Shown here: piece by piece, positions 9,034 through 18,130 of the stretch
Numbering within the stretch: the first letter of the stretch is position 1
Layout of the letters: every line of letters begins with the position of its first letter
NCBI GenBank assembly: GCA_002348825.1
Contig: DEBN01000181.1
Coordinates: 15,606 to 35,341 of the forward strand
Length of the DNA stretch: 19,736 nucleotides
DNA from: Gammaproteobacteria bacterium UBA2955
Lineage (GTDB): Bacteria; Pseudomonadota; Gammaproteobacteria; Pseudomonadales; Azotimanducaceae
Direction of reading: 5' to 3'
Position numbers and translations under genes: made by a program
Notes under the pieces: generated by a model
Seen by the model: only the letters and a program-made list of their open reading frames with translations
What the model was told of the DNA's origin: nothing
The model's database searches: none

Positions 9034-9642
9034 ATGCAGCCCTTCGCGCCCACCAGTAGCATACCCAGCCGTGGATTCACGCTCATAGAGCTGTTGGTGG
9101 TTTTGTCCATTATTTTGCTACTGGGAGGTTTCGCCCTGCATGGCATCACAAAACAGACCGCCAGCCAACGCATGGATGGATTGCAAAAGACTTTCATCAC
9201 CTTTCTCTTAAGCGCCCGCAAGGCTGCTGTGATGCAGCATGTTGACGTTATTGTTTGTCCGATCCGCACGCAGCGCCGGACCATGTCAGATACAAGTGTT
9301 TGCGGCAAACGCAATCAGTGGCATCTTGGGGTTTTGGCTTTCACCGACCATAACCGCAATCTTAAACTGGACGCGAACGACGCGGTCGTTGCTCAGCTTC
9401 CCGGTTTCAAAAACGCAACCATACGTTGGCGCGCGTTCCGTAACCGCGCTTATCTGCGATTTACCGCCCAAGGACTCACCGACTGGCAAAACGGTCATTT
9501 CCTGATCTGCGGCACATCTGCAATACCCGAGCTCAGTCGCCAAATTACGCTTAATTACGCTGGGCGCTTGTACACAGCGAAAGACCGAAATCGCGACGGT
9601 GTTTACGAAAATGCTAGGGGCGAAACGCTGCAGTGCGACTGA
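9034..9642 (+). CDS. GspH/FimT-type pseudopilin (minor type IV pilin-like)
   Basis: The 202-residue protein begins with a type III (prepilin) signal. A 14-residue leader ends in Gly14, followed by FTLIELLVVLSIILLLGGF, with Glu5 of the mature protein at residue 19. A prepilin peptidase of the PilD type should cut after Gly14. The length, the early helix and the beta-rich C-terminal half with four cysteines (75, 90, 159, 201) fit the GspH/FimT/FimU family of minor pseudopilins. These prime pilus assembly, and in some species FimT binds DNA for uptake. Two acidic loops, DHNRNLKLD (105-113) and DRNRDGVYE (184-192), look like calcium-binding loops. A TTAGG 12 nt upstream is a weak ribosome-binding site. 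No other pilin gene lies next to it, so FimT and FimU cannot be separated. Confidence 0.85.
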   Translation: MQPFAPTSSIPSRGFTLIELLVVLSIILLLGGFALHGITKQTASQRMDGLQKTFITFLLSARKAAVMQHVDVIVCPIRTQRRTMSDTSVCGKRNQWHLGVLAFTDHNRNLKLDANDAVVAQLPGFKNATIRWRAFRNRAYLRFTAQGLTDWQNGHFLICGTSAIPELSRQITLNYAGRLYTAKDRNRDGVYENARGETLQCD

Positions 9643-9647
9643 CCGCC

Positions 9648-10124
9648 TTAGGAGTTTTCAACGCTTAGAATCGAAACATCGAAAATTATGTCGTTACCGC
9701 TGAGGGGATGATTGAAGTCAACCTGCACGGTTTCCGCATAGACTTCGGTAACTACACCCGGTAATTCTCCATCGGGAGCCTGAAATGAAATCATTAAGCC
9801 GGGCTCCAACACTTGGTCTGCACTGAAGTCGGCAAATCGATCTCGCGACATAACACGAACATTAGCAGGATTGCGTTCACCGAACGCGTCCGCAGCCAAC
9901 ACGGTAATCTGCGCGTCGTCGCCCTCCCGCATACCAACCAGTACAGCTTCGAATCCAGGTAACAAGTTCCCGTCACCCAAAGTTAAGGTAGCCGGCTGAC
10001 CGCGCCGCGTAGTGTCGATTTCCTCGCCCGATGGCAACAGCAGGGCAAAATGCAGAGTGATGCGGGAGCCTTCGCGAACCCGCGCTTTTGATTCATCCCC
10101 TGACGACGCTATCAAATCAGACAT
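9648..10124 (-). CDS. fkpB: FkpB (SlpA-type) FKBP peptidyl-prolyl cis-trans isomerase
   Basis: This is a cytoplasmic proline isomerase/chaperone of the SlyD/FkpB class. The 158 residues contain the FKBP half from about residue 16 (GSRITLHFALLLPSGEEID), the LTLGDGNLLPGFEAVLVGM segment at the active site, and an inserted IF chaperone domain (about 75-135) with FGERNPANVRVMSRD. It then returns to VDFNHPLSGNDIIFDVSIL. No histidine-rich metal tail is present, which favours FkpB over SlyD. AAGGAT lies 9 nt before the ATG. It follows lspA by 53 bp in the same direction, as in many gammaproteobacteria. ispH, its usual downstream neighbour, is not next to it here. Its 3' end converges with the pseudopilin gene 5 bp away, with no terminator visible. 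Confidence 0.94.
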   Translation of the reverse strand: MSDLIASSGDESKARVREGSRITLHFALLLPSGEEIDTTRRGQPATLTLGDGNLLPGFEAVLVGMREGDDAQITVLAADAFGERNPANVRVMSRDRFADFSADQVLEPGLMISFQAPDGELPGVVTEVYAETVQVDFNHPLSGNDIIFDVSILSVENS

Positions 10125-10177
10125 CGATTGCTATCCTTGCTCGTATACTTGCGATTACCATGTCGCAAACGCTTTTC

Positions 10178-10732
10178 TTACCGCCTTGCGGCTGGGTCGT
10201 TTCGATCGGCTCGATCTTGGCGAAACTGCTGAAACAACAGCAGTCCCCACAAAACCACGCCACAAAAAAGAGCCGAATCCGCCACATTAAAGGCCGGAAA
10301 GATATGCTGCTGGTAGTGCAAAAGCACAAAATCGACCACATGCCCATGGACGATTCGATCGATCACATTGCCCACTGCGCCGCCAAGAATCAGCCCGTAC
10401 ACTGCTCCAAGGTGACGCTCGCGATAACTCAGGCGCGCCAACTCCCAGATCACATAAACCGAAAAAACCAGCGCCAACAGAATAAAAAACCATCGTTGCC
10501 AGCCACCGGCTGACGCCAAAAACGAAAATGCAGCGCCTTCGTTGTGCCATCGCACCCAGGCAAAAAAGGGCAGGATCTGGATGCGCTCGCCATGCACCAG
10601 AGCCGATGTAACCCAAGCTTTAGTGGCCTGATCTAATCCGGCGACAACGACCGCCAGCGGAATCCAACGCAATAAATTTCCGCGAATTCGCGCTGTTGCA
10701 ACGGTGCTCTGATCGGGCGCTAGCTCACTCAT
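10178..10732 (-). CDS. lspA: Lipoprotein signal peptidase II
   Basis: This inner-membrane aspartyl protease removes signal peptides from prolipoproteins after lipidation; BamD, encoded nearby, would be a substrate. The 184-residue protein has four hydrophobic segments and conserved boxes: DQATKAWV (34-41), HNEGAAFSFL (63-72), GGAVGNVIDRI (117-127) with catalytic Asp125, and FNVADSAL (148-155) with catalytic Asp152. The 27-residue spacing of the aspartates equals that in E. coli. A GGAA 8 nt before the ATG supports the start. It begins only 15 bp after the ribF stop, which implies cotranscription. The ileS gene that normally sits between them is absent. Confidence 0.96.
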   Translation of the reverse strand: MSELAPDQSTVATARIRGNLLRWIPLAVVVAGLDQATKAWVTSALVHGERIQILPFFAWVRWHNEGAAFSFLASAGGWQRWFFILLALVFSVYVIWELARLSYRERHLGAVYGLILGGAVGNVIDRIVHGHVVDFVLLHYQQHIFPAFNVADSALFCGVVLWGLLLFQQFRQDRADRNDPAARR

Positions 10733-10747
10733 GAGTCGTTCCAGCAG

Positions 10748-11686
10748 TCAAACTGATTCAGCAAACCAACGACGCGCGCTCAGCAGATCGGCGTCGATTT
10801 GTTGTTTCAATAAATCCACCGAGGCAAAGGTTTGTTCGTCGCGCAACTTGTGTTTAAACGTCACCCGAATGCGCCGCCCGTATAAGTCGCCAGAAAAGTC
10901 GAACACATGCACCTCCAGCAGCGGCTCTTTGCCGTCCACGGTCGGCCGCACACCAATATTTGCAATGCCTTGGACCGTGCCGCCGTCCGCGGCCACGCCG
11001 TCGACCGTCACACAATAAACGCCCTCCAATGCAGCGCGATAGCGCTGCAGCTTCACGTTCGCGGTTGGCACACCCAACTGACGACCCAACTGACGACCGT
11101 AAACGACTCGGCCCATTATGAAATATTCATGACCCAGCAATTCGGCAGCCTTGCTGAAGTCTCCGGCCGAGAGCGTGGAACGGACAAGGGTGCTACTGAC
11201 GCGATCGCCGCCCTGCAGCACCGTATCTACAGAAATAACTTCATAACCGAGCCGCGCTCCAGTGGTTTGCAACAAATCGAAATCGCCTTTGCGCTCGTGG
11301 CCAAAGCGAAAATCGTCACCGATAACCACATAGCGGGCGCCAACCAATTCGGTGAGAAACTCCTCGGCGAACCACTCTGCGGGAATCTGTGAAGTTTGCT
11401 CATTAAACGGCATACACAGCAGCCGATCCAACCCAGTGCGCTCGAGCAAGAGCACCTTTTCTCGAAAGCGCGTGAGTCTTGCTGGCAGCACAGAACCAGC
11501 AAAAAATTCTCGGGGTTGAGGCTCGAATGTCATCAACATAGTGGGCAATTGCATGCTTCGGGACTGAAATTGCAGATGATCAATCAACCGCTGGTGCCCA
11601 CGATGCACCCCATCAAAGTTGCCAATGGTCAACACGCAACCTTTATGGCGCGGTCGCAGGTTATGCAATCCGGAGATAATTTCCAT
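10748..11686 (-). CDS. ribF: Bifunctional riboflavin kinase / FAD synthetase
   Basis: The enzyme phosphorylates riboflavin to FMN and adenylylates FMN to FAD. The 312 residues show the N-terminal nucleotidyltransferase domain with GNFDGVHRGHQ (22-32), IGDDFRFGH (122-130) and VSSTLVR (163-169). The C-terminal riboflavin kinase domain has the GRQLGVPTANV loop (201-211), YCVTV and a second-half EVHVFDFSGDLYG segment. Its length matches the family (E. coli 313). The ATG at 11686 lacks a visible Shine-Dalgarno sequence. A TATACT box about 8 nt upstream hints at a promoter very close to the start, but no good -35 accompanies it. It lies 45 bp after murJ and 15 bp before lspA. Confidence 0.96.
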   Translation of the reverse strand: MEIISGLHNLRPRHKGCVLTIGNFDGVHRGHQRLIDHLQFQSRSMQLPTMLMTFEPQPREFFAGSVLPARLTRFREKVLLLERTGLDRLLCMPFNEQTSQIPAEWFAEEFLTELVGARYVVIGDDFRFGHERKGDFDLLQTTGARLGYEVISVDTVLQGGDRVSSTLVRSTLSAGDFSKAAELLGHEYFIMGRVVYGRQLGRQLGVPTANVKLQRYRAALEGVYCVTVDGVAADGGTVQGIANIGVRPTVDGKEPLLEVHVFDFSGDLYGRRIRVTFKHKLRDEQTFASVDLLKQQIDADLLSARRWFAESV

Positions 11687-11731
11687 GCAACAAGTATAGG
11701 CGTATTTACCTGATGGGAGGCGAGGGATTCG

Positions 11732-13321
11732 TCATAAAATAGCGCCTTGATTGCGTAAATTTTTGAGACGCAAACCGCATATAAATAGCGCCGCGCAATA
11801 ACCCAAAACAGCGACAACCACCATCACGCCCATCCAGCCGGCCCGGTGCAGCGGCAACATGTTTGACCACTGTAGATCCGTTGGCCCGGCGAACCAAAGT
11901 CCGAGCGCCAACAGGCCGGAACACAGCAGCGCACGCAAGCCCCAAGCAACCAACCGCCCACCCATCTGATAGTGGCCCTTAGACACAAGGCCATAAAACA
12001 ACAGTAACGCCTGAGTCCAAGCAGACAATGCCGTAGCCAGAGCCAGCCCCACATGGCCCATCCAACTGAAGGTCGCCAGGCTACCTAGCAAATTGACTAA
12101 GACGGCCACAGCAGCGTAGCGAAACGGTGTGCGAGTATCCTGATGCGCAAAAAAGGCGGGCTGCAGCACCTTGACCAAGACAAAGCCCGGCAGCGCCACG
12201 GCAAACATTTCTAACGCGGCTGCGGCCATGCGCACATCATGTTCGGTCATAGAACCGCCGAAACTAGTAAACATCACCGCCACCAGCGGATCAGCGAGCA
12301 GCCACAAGCCAACCGCTGCCGGTAAAGCCAGCACCAGGCCCAGATGCAGGCCCCAGTCCAGCGTCGCGTTAAAACGCTGTTGATCGTCGCGCGCCACCAT
12401 GCTTGAAAGGTGCGGGAGGATCACCGTGCCCAACGCCACTGCAACCAGACCGACCGGCAATTCCAGTAATCGATCCGCGTAATACAGCCAAGCAATGCTG
12501 CCAGATACCAAGGTCGACGCTAGGATCGTGTTTACCAATGCATTAATTTGTGTCACCGACGCTGCGAATATGGCGGGTATTAGCAATTTGCCAACCTGCC
12601 GCACTCCCTCTTGTCGAGTATCCAAATTTGGGCGCGGCAACAGCCCAAGGCGACCCAGAGTTGGCAGCTGAACGAGCAACTGCACTACGCCGGCAACCAT
12701 CACACCCCAAGCCACAATTACCACCGGTTGCGCGTCAACCCAACCGAAAATCGCTATGCCGGCAGCAAGGATTAAGCACAGATTCAAAAGCACCGGTGTC
12801 GCAGCCGGCAACGCAAACCGACCATGGGCATTGAGCAGCGCGGCCGCGTAAGCGGTCAAAGAGATCAGCCCAAGATAGGGAAAGGTGATTCGCACTAACT
12901 CGCCGGTCTGCTGATACACGTCCGGCTGACTGAGGAACCCTGGCGCAAACAGGGCAGTTAATGCTGGAGCAAAGAGCACCCCGATGGCCACGAAAAGAAG
13001 AAGCGCCGATGCAAATAACCCAGACAACGATGCTATAAAACTCAGCAGCTGCTCCCGACCTGCGCTCTTATACTGCAAAAGTACCGGCACAAAAGCCTGA
13101 TTGAACGCACCCTCAGCGAACAACCGACGGAAGAAATTTGGAATACGCAACGCGACGAAAAACATGTCGGCGAGCTGCGAAGCGCCAAACAGGTAGGACA
13201 ACACCACATCTCGCGCTAAACCACTGATCCGCGACAGTAGCGTCATACTCGCTACCACACTTCCCTGCCGCGCCATGTTATCGGAGGTCGTGCTGGGGGC
13301 CTCGGTTTCTGTTGAATTCAT
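11732..13321 (-). CDS. murJ: MurJ, lipid II flippase
   Basis: This inner-membrane transporter flips lipid II to the periplasm for peptidoglycan synthesis (MOP/MviN superfamily). The 529-residue protein shows about fourteen hydrophobic segments. Its first conserved region is typical: LLSRISGLARDVVLSYLFG, ADMFFVALRIPNFFRRLFAEG and AFNQAFVPVL, including the arginines required in MurJ. I chose the ATG at 13321, with AAGAG just upstream and a normal family N-terminus. An in-frame upstream extension to 13399 runs through the divergent promoter region and is unlikely. It is divergent from rpsT, an arrangement I recall from Pseudomonas and other gammaproteobacteria, and is followed by ribF. Confidence 0.95.
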   Translation of the reverse strand: MNSTETEAPSTTSDNMARQGSVVASMTLLSRISGLARDVVLSYLFGASQLADMFFVALRIPNFFRRLFAEGAFNQAFVPVLLQYKSAGREQLLSFIASLSGLFASALLLFVAIGVLFAPALTALFAPGFLSQPDVYQQTGELVRITFPYLGLISLTAYAAALLNAHGRFALPAATPVLLNLCLILAAGIAIFGWVDAQPVVIVAWGVMVAGVVQLLVQLPTLGRLGLLPRPNLDTRQEGVRQVGKLLIPAIFAASVTQINALVNTILASTLVSGSIAWLYYADRLLELPVGLVAVALGTVILPHLSSMVARDDQQRFNATLDWGLHLGLVLALPAAVGLWLLADPLVAVMFTSFGGSMTEHDVRMAAAALEMFAVALPGFVLVKVLQPAFFAHQDTRTPFRYAAVAVLVNLLGSLATFSWMGHVGLALATALSAWTQALLLFYGLVSKGHYQMGGRLVAWGLRALLCSGLLALGLWFAGPTDLQWSNMLPLHRAGWMGVMVVVAVLGYCAALFICGLRLKNLRNQGAIL

Positions 13322-13339
13322 GCTCTTATCTCGGGGCCA

Positions 13340-13367
13340 ACTATAAACAGCACACGTCTGTTGACAT
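13340..13367 (-). promoter_or_regulatory. Predicted murJ promoter
   Basis: Reading toward murJ, ATGTCA (13362-13367, four of six matches) is followed by 16 bp and TATAGT (13340-13345, five of six). Transcription would start about 12-15 nt before the murJ ATG. Its -35 box lies on the opposite strand of the rpsT -35 box. Confidence 0.4.
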
Positions 13368-13389
13368 CCGTACACCCTGACGGCATATT
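13361..13389 (+). promoter_or_regulatory. Predicted rpsT promoter
   Basis: A perfect -35 TTGACA (13361-13366) is followed by exactly 17 bp and CATATT (13384-13389), four of six matches to the -10 consensus. Transcription would start near 13396, giving a leader of about 30 nt that contains the AGGAG ribosome-binding site. Confidence 0.6.
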
Positions 13390-13424
13390 GCCGCCTCATT
13401 TTTTCGCCGCGTCAGGAGAACTCC

Positions 13425-13697
13425 TTGGCTAACAGTCCGCAAGCAAAAAAACGCGCTCGCCAGTCCGAAAAACGCCGCGCGCAAAACGCTAGCCAGCGCT
13501 CTACGGTGCGCACCTACATTAAGCGAGTTCTTGGCGCGGTAGAAGCCAAAGATACTGAGGCCGCGAGTGGCGCTTTGGTTTTGGCACTGCCCATGATCGA
13601 CAAAATGGTCACCAAGGGCATCATGCACAAAAACCAAGCTGCTCGTCACAAGTCTCGTCTTACCAAGAAGGTCAAAGCGCTTAACAGCCCGGCCTAG
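13425..13697 (+). CDS. rpsT: 30S ribosomal protein S20, TTG start
   Basis: This small basic protein binds 16S rRNA early in 30S assembly. The 90 residues begin MANSPQAKKRARQSEKRR and continue with RTYIKRVLGAV, IDKMVTKGIMHKNQAARHKSRLTKKV, the standard S20 pattern and length (E. coli 87). The initiation codon is TTG, with a strong AGGAG (13414-13418) six bases upstream and no better start nearby. E. coli rpsT also starts with UUG, where the weak codon is tied to translational autoregulation by S20, so the same control is plausible here. It converges with proB, whose stop is 7 bp away. No intrinsic terminator is visible in that gap. Confidence 0.97.
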   Translation: MANSPQAKKRARQSEKRRAQNASQRSTVRTYIKRVLGAVEAKDTEAASGALVLALPMIDKMVTKGIMHKNQAARHKSRLTKKVKALNSPA

Positions 13698-13704
13698 CAT
13701 CTCG

Positions 13705-16092
<2,388 letters not shown>

Positions 16093-16154
16093 ATTTACGG
16101 CTCATTAAACCTTGCTTTGACTCAACTTACGAGTTCAAGGCAAAACGCTGCCGA

Positions 16155-16418
16155 CTACTGCGCAGCAGGCACCACACTAATCGTTTTACGTCTCAATCGA
16201 CCACGAATCGAAAACACAACCTGCCCTTCCGCTTTTGCAAACAGCGTGTGATCGCGACCGCATCCGACATTTTCGCCGGGATGAAATTTGGTGCCACGTT
16301 GCCGCACAATGATGTTGCCTGCCTGCACTTGCTGGCCACCAAATTTCTTAACGCCGAGACGTTTTGACTCTGAATCGCGGCCATTTCGCGTACTGCCGCC
16401 TGCTTTTTTATGTGCCAT
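16155..16418 (-). CDS. rpmA: 50S ribosomal protein L27
   Basis: L27 lies near the peptidyl transferase centre of the 50S subunit, reaching it with its N-terminal tail. The 87 residues begin [18 protein letters not shown] and include [15 protein letters not shown] and [16 protein letters not shown]. There is no cleaved N-terminal extension of the type found in Firmicutes. It lies 54 bp after rplU in the usual rplU-rpmA pair. The terminator at 16063-16092 ends this unit before obgE. Confidence 0.98.
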   Translation of the reverse strand: MAHKKAGGSTRNGRDSESKRLGVKKFGGQQVQAGNIIVRQRGTKFHPGENVGCGRDHTLFAKAEGQVVFSIRGRLRRKTISVVPAAQ

Positions 16419-16472
16419 TGTGTTCTCTAAAGTTTAACGGGGTTCTTAGCCCTGCCGCCGTTCGCTGTTAGT

Positions 16473-16787
16473 TTAAGCCGCGCTAATGCCAGTAATTTTC
16501 ACTTCGGTGAACCACTGCCTGTGGCCCTGGCGCTTCAAATAATCTTTTCGTCGCTTGAACTTGATGATGCGTATTTTCTTTGCTCGATCGATACGGAGAA
16601 CTTCCGCAGTGACTTTACCCTCGTTGACGTAGGGCGCGCCGACGTTAACGTTATCGCCGTCCGCGACCATCAACACCCGGTCGAAAACCACTTCCGCGCC
16701 AGGCTCTCCGTCGACCAATTCGACCTTTACAATGTCCCCTTCCGAGACTCGGTGTTGTTTACCACCACTTTGGAACACTGCAAACAT
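16473..16787 (-). CDS. rplU: 50S ribosomal protein L21
   Basis: L21 binds 23S rRNA in the 50S subunit. The 104 residues begin [18 protein letters not shown] and end with the basic [20 protein letters not shown] region and FTEVKITGI, all standard, at the expected length (E. coli 103). The ATG at 16787 has AGGAG 7 nt upstream. An in-frame extension to 16826 is not supported. It is first in the rplU-rpmA unit and divergent from ispB, the classic gammaproteobacterial arrangement. Confidence 0.98.
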   Translation of the reverse strand: MFAVFQSGGKQHRVSEGDIVKVELVDGEPGAEVVFDRVLMVADGDNVNVGAPYVNEGKVTAEVLRIDRAKKIRIIKFKRRKDYLKRQGHRQWFTEVKITGISAA

Positions 16788-16851
16788 GTCATCACTCCTA
16801 GCGCAAACTGACCACGGCTGGGACACTGGTTAGATCCCGTCTCGGCGCTCT

Positions 16852-16865
16852 GCGGATCGATCCGC
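16852..16865 (-). promoter_or_regulatory. Palindrome in the rplU leader
   Basis: A perfect 14-base palindrome, GCGGATCGATCCGC, lies inside the predicted 100-nt rplU leader. As RNA it could form a 5-bp stem with a UCGA loop; as DNA it could bind a dimeric protein. No T-run follows it. L21 leader regulation is known in some bacteria, but I do not recognise a known leader structure here. Confidence 0.25.
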
Positions 16866-16896
16866 TGCTACCTAGCCCTGCCGTAAAAGGCGCTGC

Positions 16897-16925
16897 ATTC
16901 TACGGACAAAAACCAGCGATTACAA
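16897..16925 (-). promoter_or_regulatory. Predicted rplU-rpmA promoter
   Basis: Reading toward rplU, TTGTAA (16920-16925, four of six) is followed by exactly 17 bp and TAGAAT (16897-16902, five of six). Transcription would begin near 16890, giving a leader of about 100 nt. Confidence 0.55.
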
Positions 16926-16992
16926 CGCTGCGAAGCGCCGACCAATCCACCCGAATGTCCATAGTGACTCGCCAATCCATCCCGCCACAGCC

Positions 16993-16998
16993 TATAAT
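16993..16998 (+). promoter_or_regulatory. Possible ispB promoter (-10 box)
   Basis: A perfect TATAAT lies 86 bases before the ispB ATG in the divergent region. The -35 position at the 17-bp spacing (CGCCAA, 16970-16975) is poor and there is no extended -10 TG, so an activator or chance match is possible. Confidence 0.35.
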
Positions 16999-17083
16999 GC
17001 AGCACTCTTAAACGATGACAAGAATCGGGTTCGAGCGCTGCAACATCGGTAGCGCCGAACCTCAATAAAGAGATTTCAAGTTG

Positions 17084-18124
17084 ATGAATCAGAATACCGC
17101 ACCGGCCGTTCCAACGGTGAGCCGCAAAGCCGACGCGATCGCCGATCTCGGCTCGGTCTACGGTCTCGTGCAGAACGAGTTTCGTGCAGTGAACCAACTG
17201 ATCCCTGAACAGTTGTCGTCAGACGTTGCCATGGTAGAGGACATCGGCAATTACATCGTAGAGAGTGGTGGCAAACGATTGCGGCCCCTAATGGTGTTGT
17301 TGAGCAGCCAAGCTCTAGGGTACTCGGGCGACAAGCACGTACCTCTCGCGACCATCATCGAGTTTCTGCACACCGCCACGCTTTTGCACGACGACGTCGT
17401 CGACCATTCTGGCTTGCGCCGGGGCAAACCTACCGCCAACCAAAAATGGGGTAACGCGCCCAGCGTCTTAGTCGGTGATTTTCTGTACAGTCGCGCCTTT
17501 CAGTTGATGGTAGAACTAGGAAGCTTGGACATCATGGCCGTGCTCGCCCGAGCGACCAACACCATTGCCGAAGGCGAAGTCATGCAACTCGCTAATCTGG
17601 GCAACTGCGATCTAAATGAAACGGCTTACCGCGAGGTAATTCGCTGCAAAACAGCGTTGCTGTTCGAAGCCGCCAGCCATACCGGTGCGCTGCTGGCCTG
17701 TCAGGGCAATGCGGCGATATGCGAGGAGCGCATCGAAGCCATGCGCCTATTCGGTTTGCACTTCGGTATGGCTTACCAGCTGCTCGACGATTGGCTAGAT
17801 TACCGCGGCGACAGCAAATCCATGGGCAAAAACGTTGGCGACGATCTGGCCGAAGGCAAGCTGACCTTGCCTTTAATCCACGCCTTGCAAAACGCCGCCA
17901 CCGACGATAAGGCTGGTGTACGCGACGCCATAGAGAACAAAACGGTTGCGGCGCTGCCGAGCATTTTGCGCATCGTCGATAAGTGTGGAGGGCTGGACTA
18001 CACCCGAGCGTGTGCAAAAAAAGAGATCGAAACAGCGCTGCAGTGTTTGGAGCAAATCCCTGACAATGACTATCGTGCAGCCTTGGTTCAGCTTAGCCAC
18101 TACAGTTTATCCCGGCTCGGGTGA
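17084..18124 (+). CDS. ispB: All-trans polyprenyl diphosphate synthase (octaprenyl/nonaprenyl type)
   Basis: The enzyme extends farnesyl diphosphate with isopentenyl diphosphate to make the ubiquinone side chain. The 346-residue protein has both aspartate-rich motifs of trans-prenyltransferases: DDVVD at 103-107 in LLHDDVVDHSGLRRGKPT, and DDWLD at 235-239 in YQLLDDWLDYRG. It also has GGKRLRPLM (62-70), GEVMQL and a GDDLAEGKLTLPLI segment. The chain-length-determining residues before the first motif are small (HTATL), consistent with a long product, but the exact length (C40 or C45) cannot be read. I chose the ATG at 17084; a TTG directly before it is also in frame. It is divergent from rplU and ends 6 bp from the convergent transporter gene. 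Confidence 0.94.
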   Translation: MNQNTAPAVPTVSRKADAIADLGSVYGLVQNEFRAVNQLIPEQLSSDVAMVEDIGNYIVESGGKRLRPLMVLLSSQALGYSGDKHVPLATIIEFLHTATLLHDDVVDHSGLRRGKPTANQKWGNAPSVLVGDFLYSRAFQLMVELGSLDIMAVLARATNTIAEGEVMQLANLGNCDLNETAYREVIRCKTALLFEAASHTGALLACQGNAAICEERIEAMRLFGLHFGMAYQLLDDWLDYRGDSKSMGKNVGDDLAEGKLTLPLIHALQNAATDDKAGVRDAIENKTVAALPSILRIVDKCGGLDYTRACAKKEIETALQCLEQIPDNDYRAALVQLSHYSLSRLG

Positions 18125-18130
18125 TGCGCC

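Noticed and set aside
11080..11103. Tandem 12-base repeat in ribF (GRQL-GRQL) suspected as a small duplication
   Set aside because: Aligned with other RibF proteins the region has normal length before PTAN, so the repeat reflects similar codons, not an insertion.
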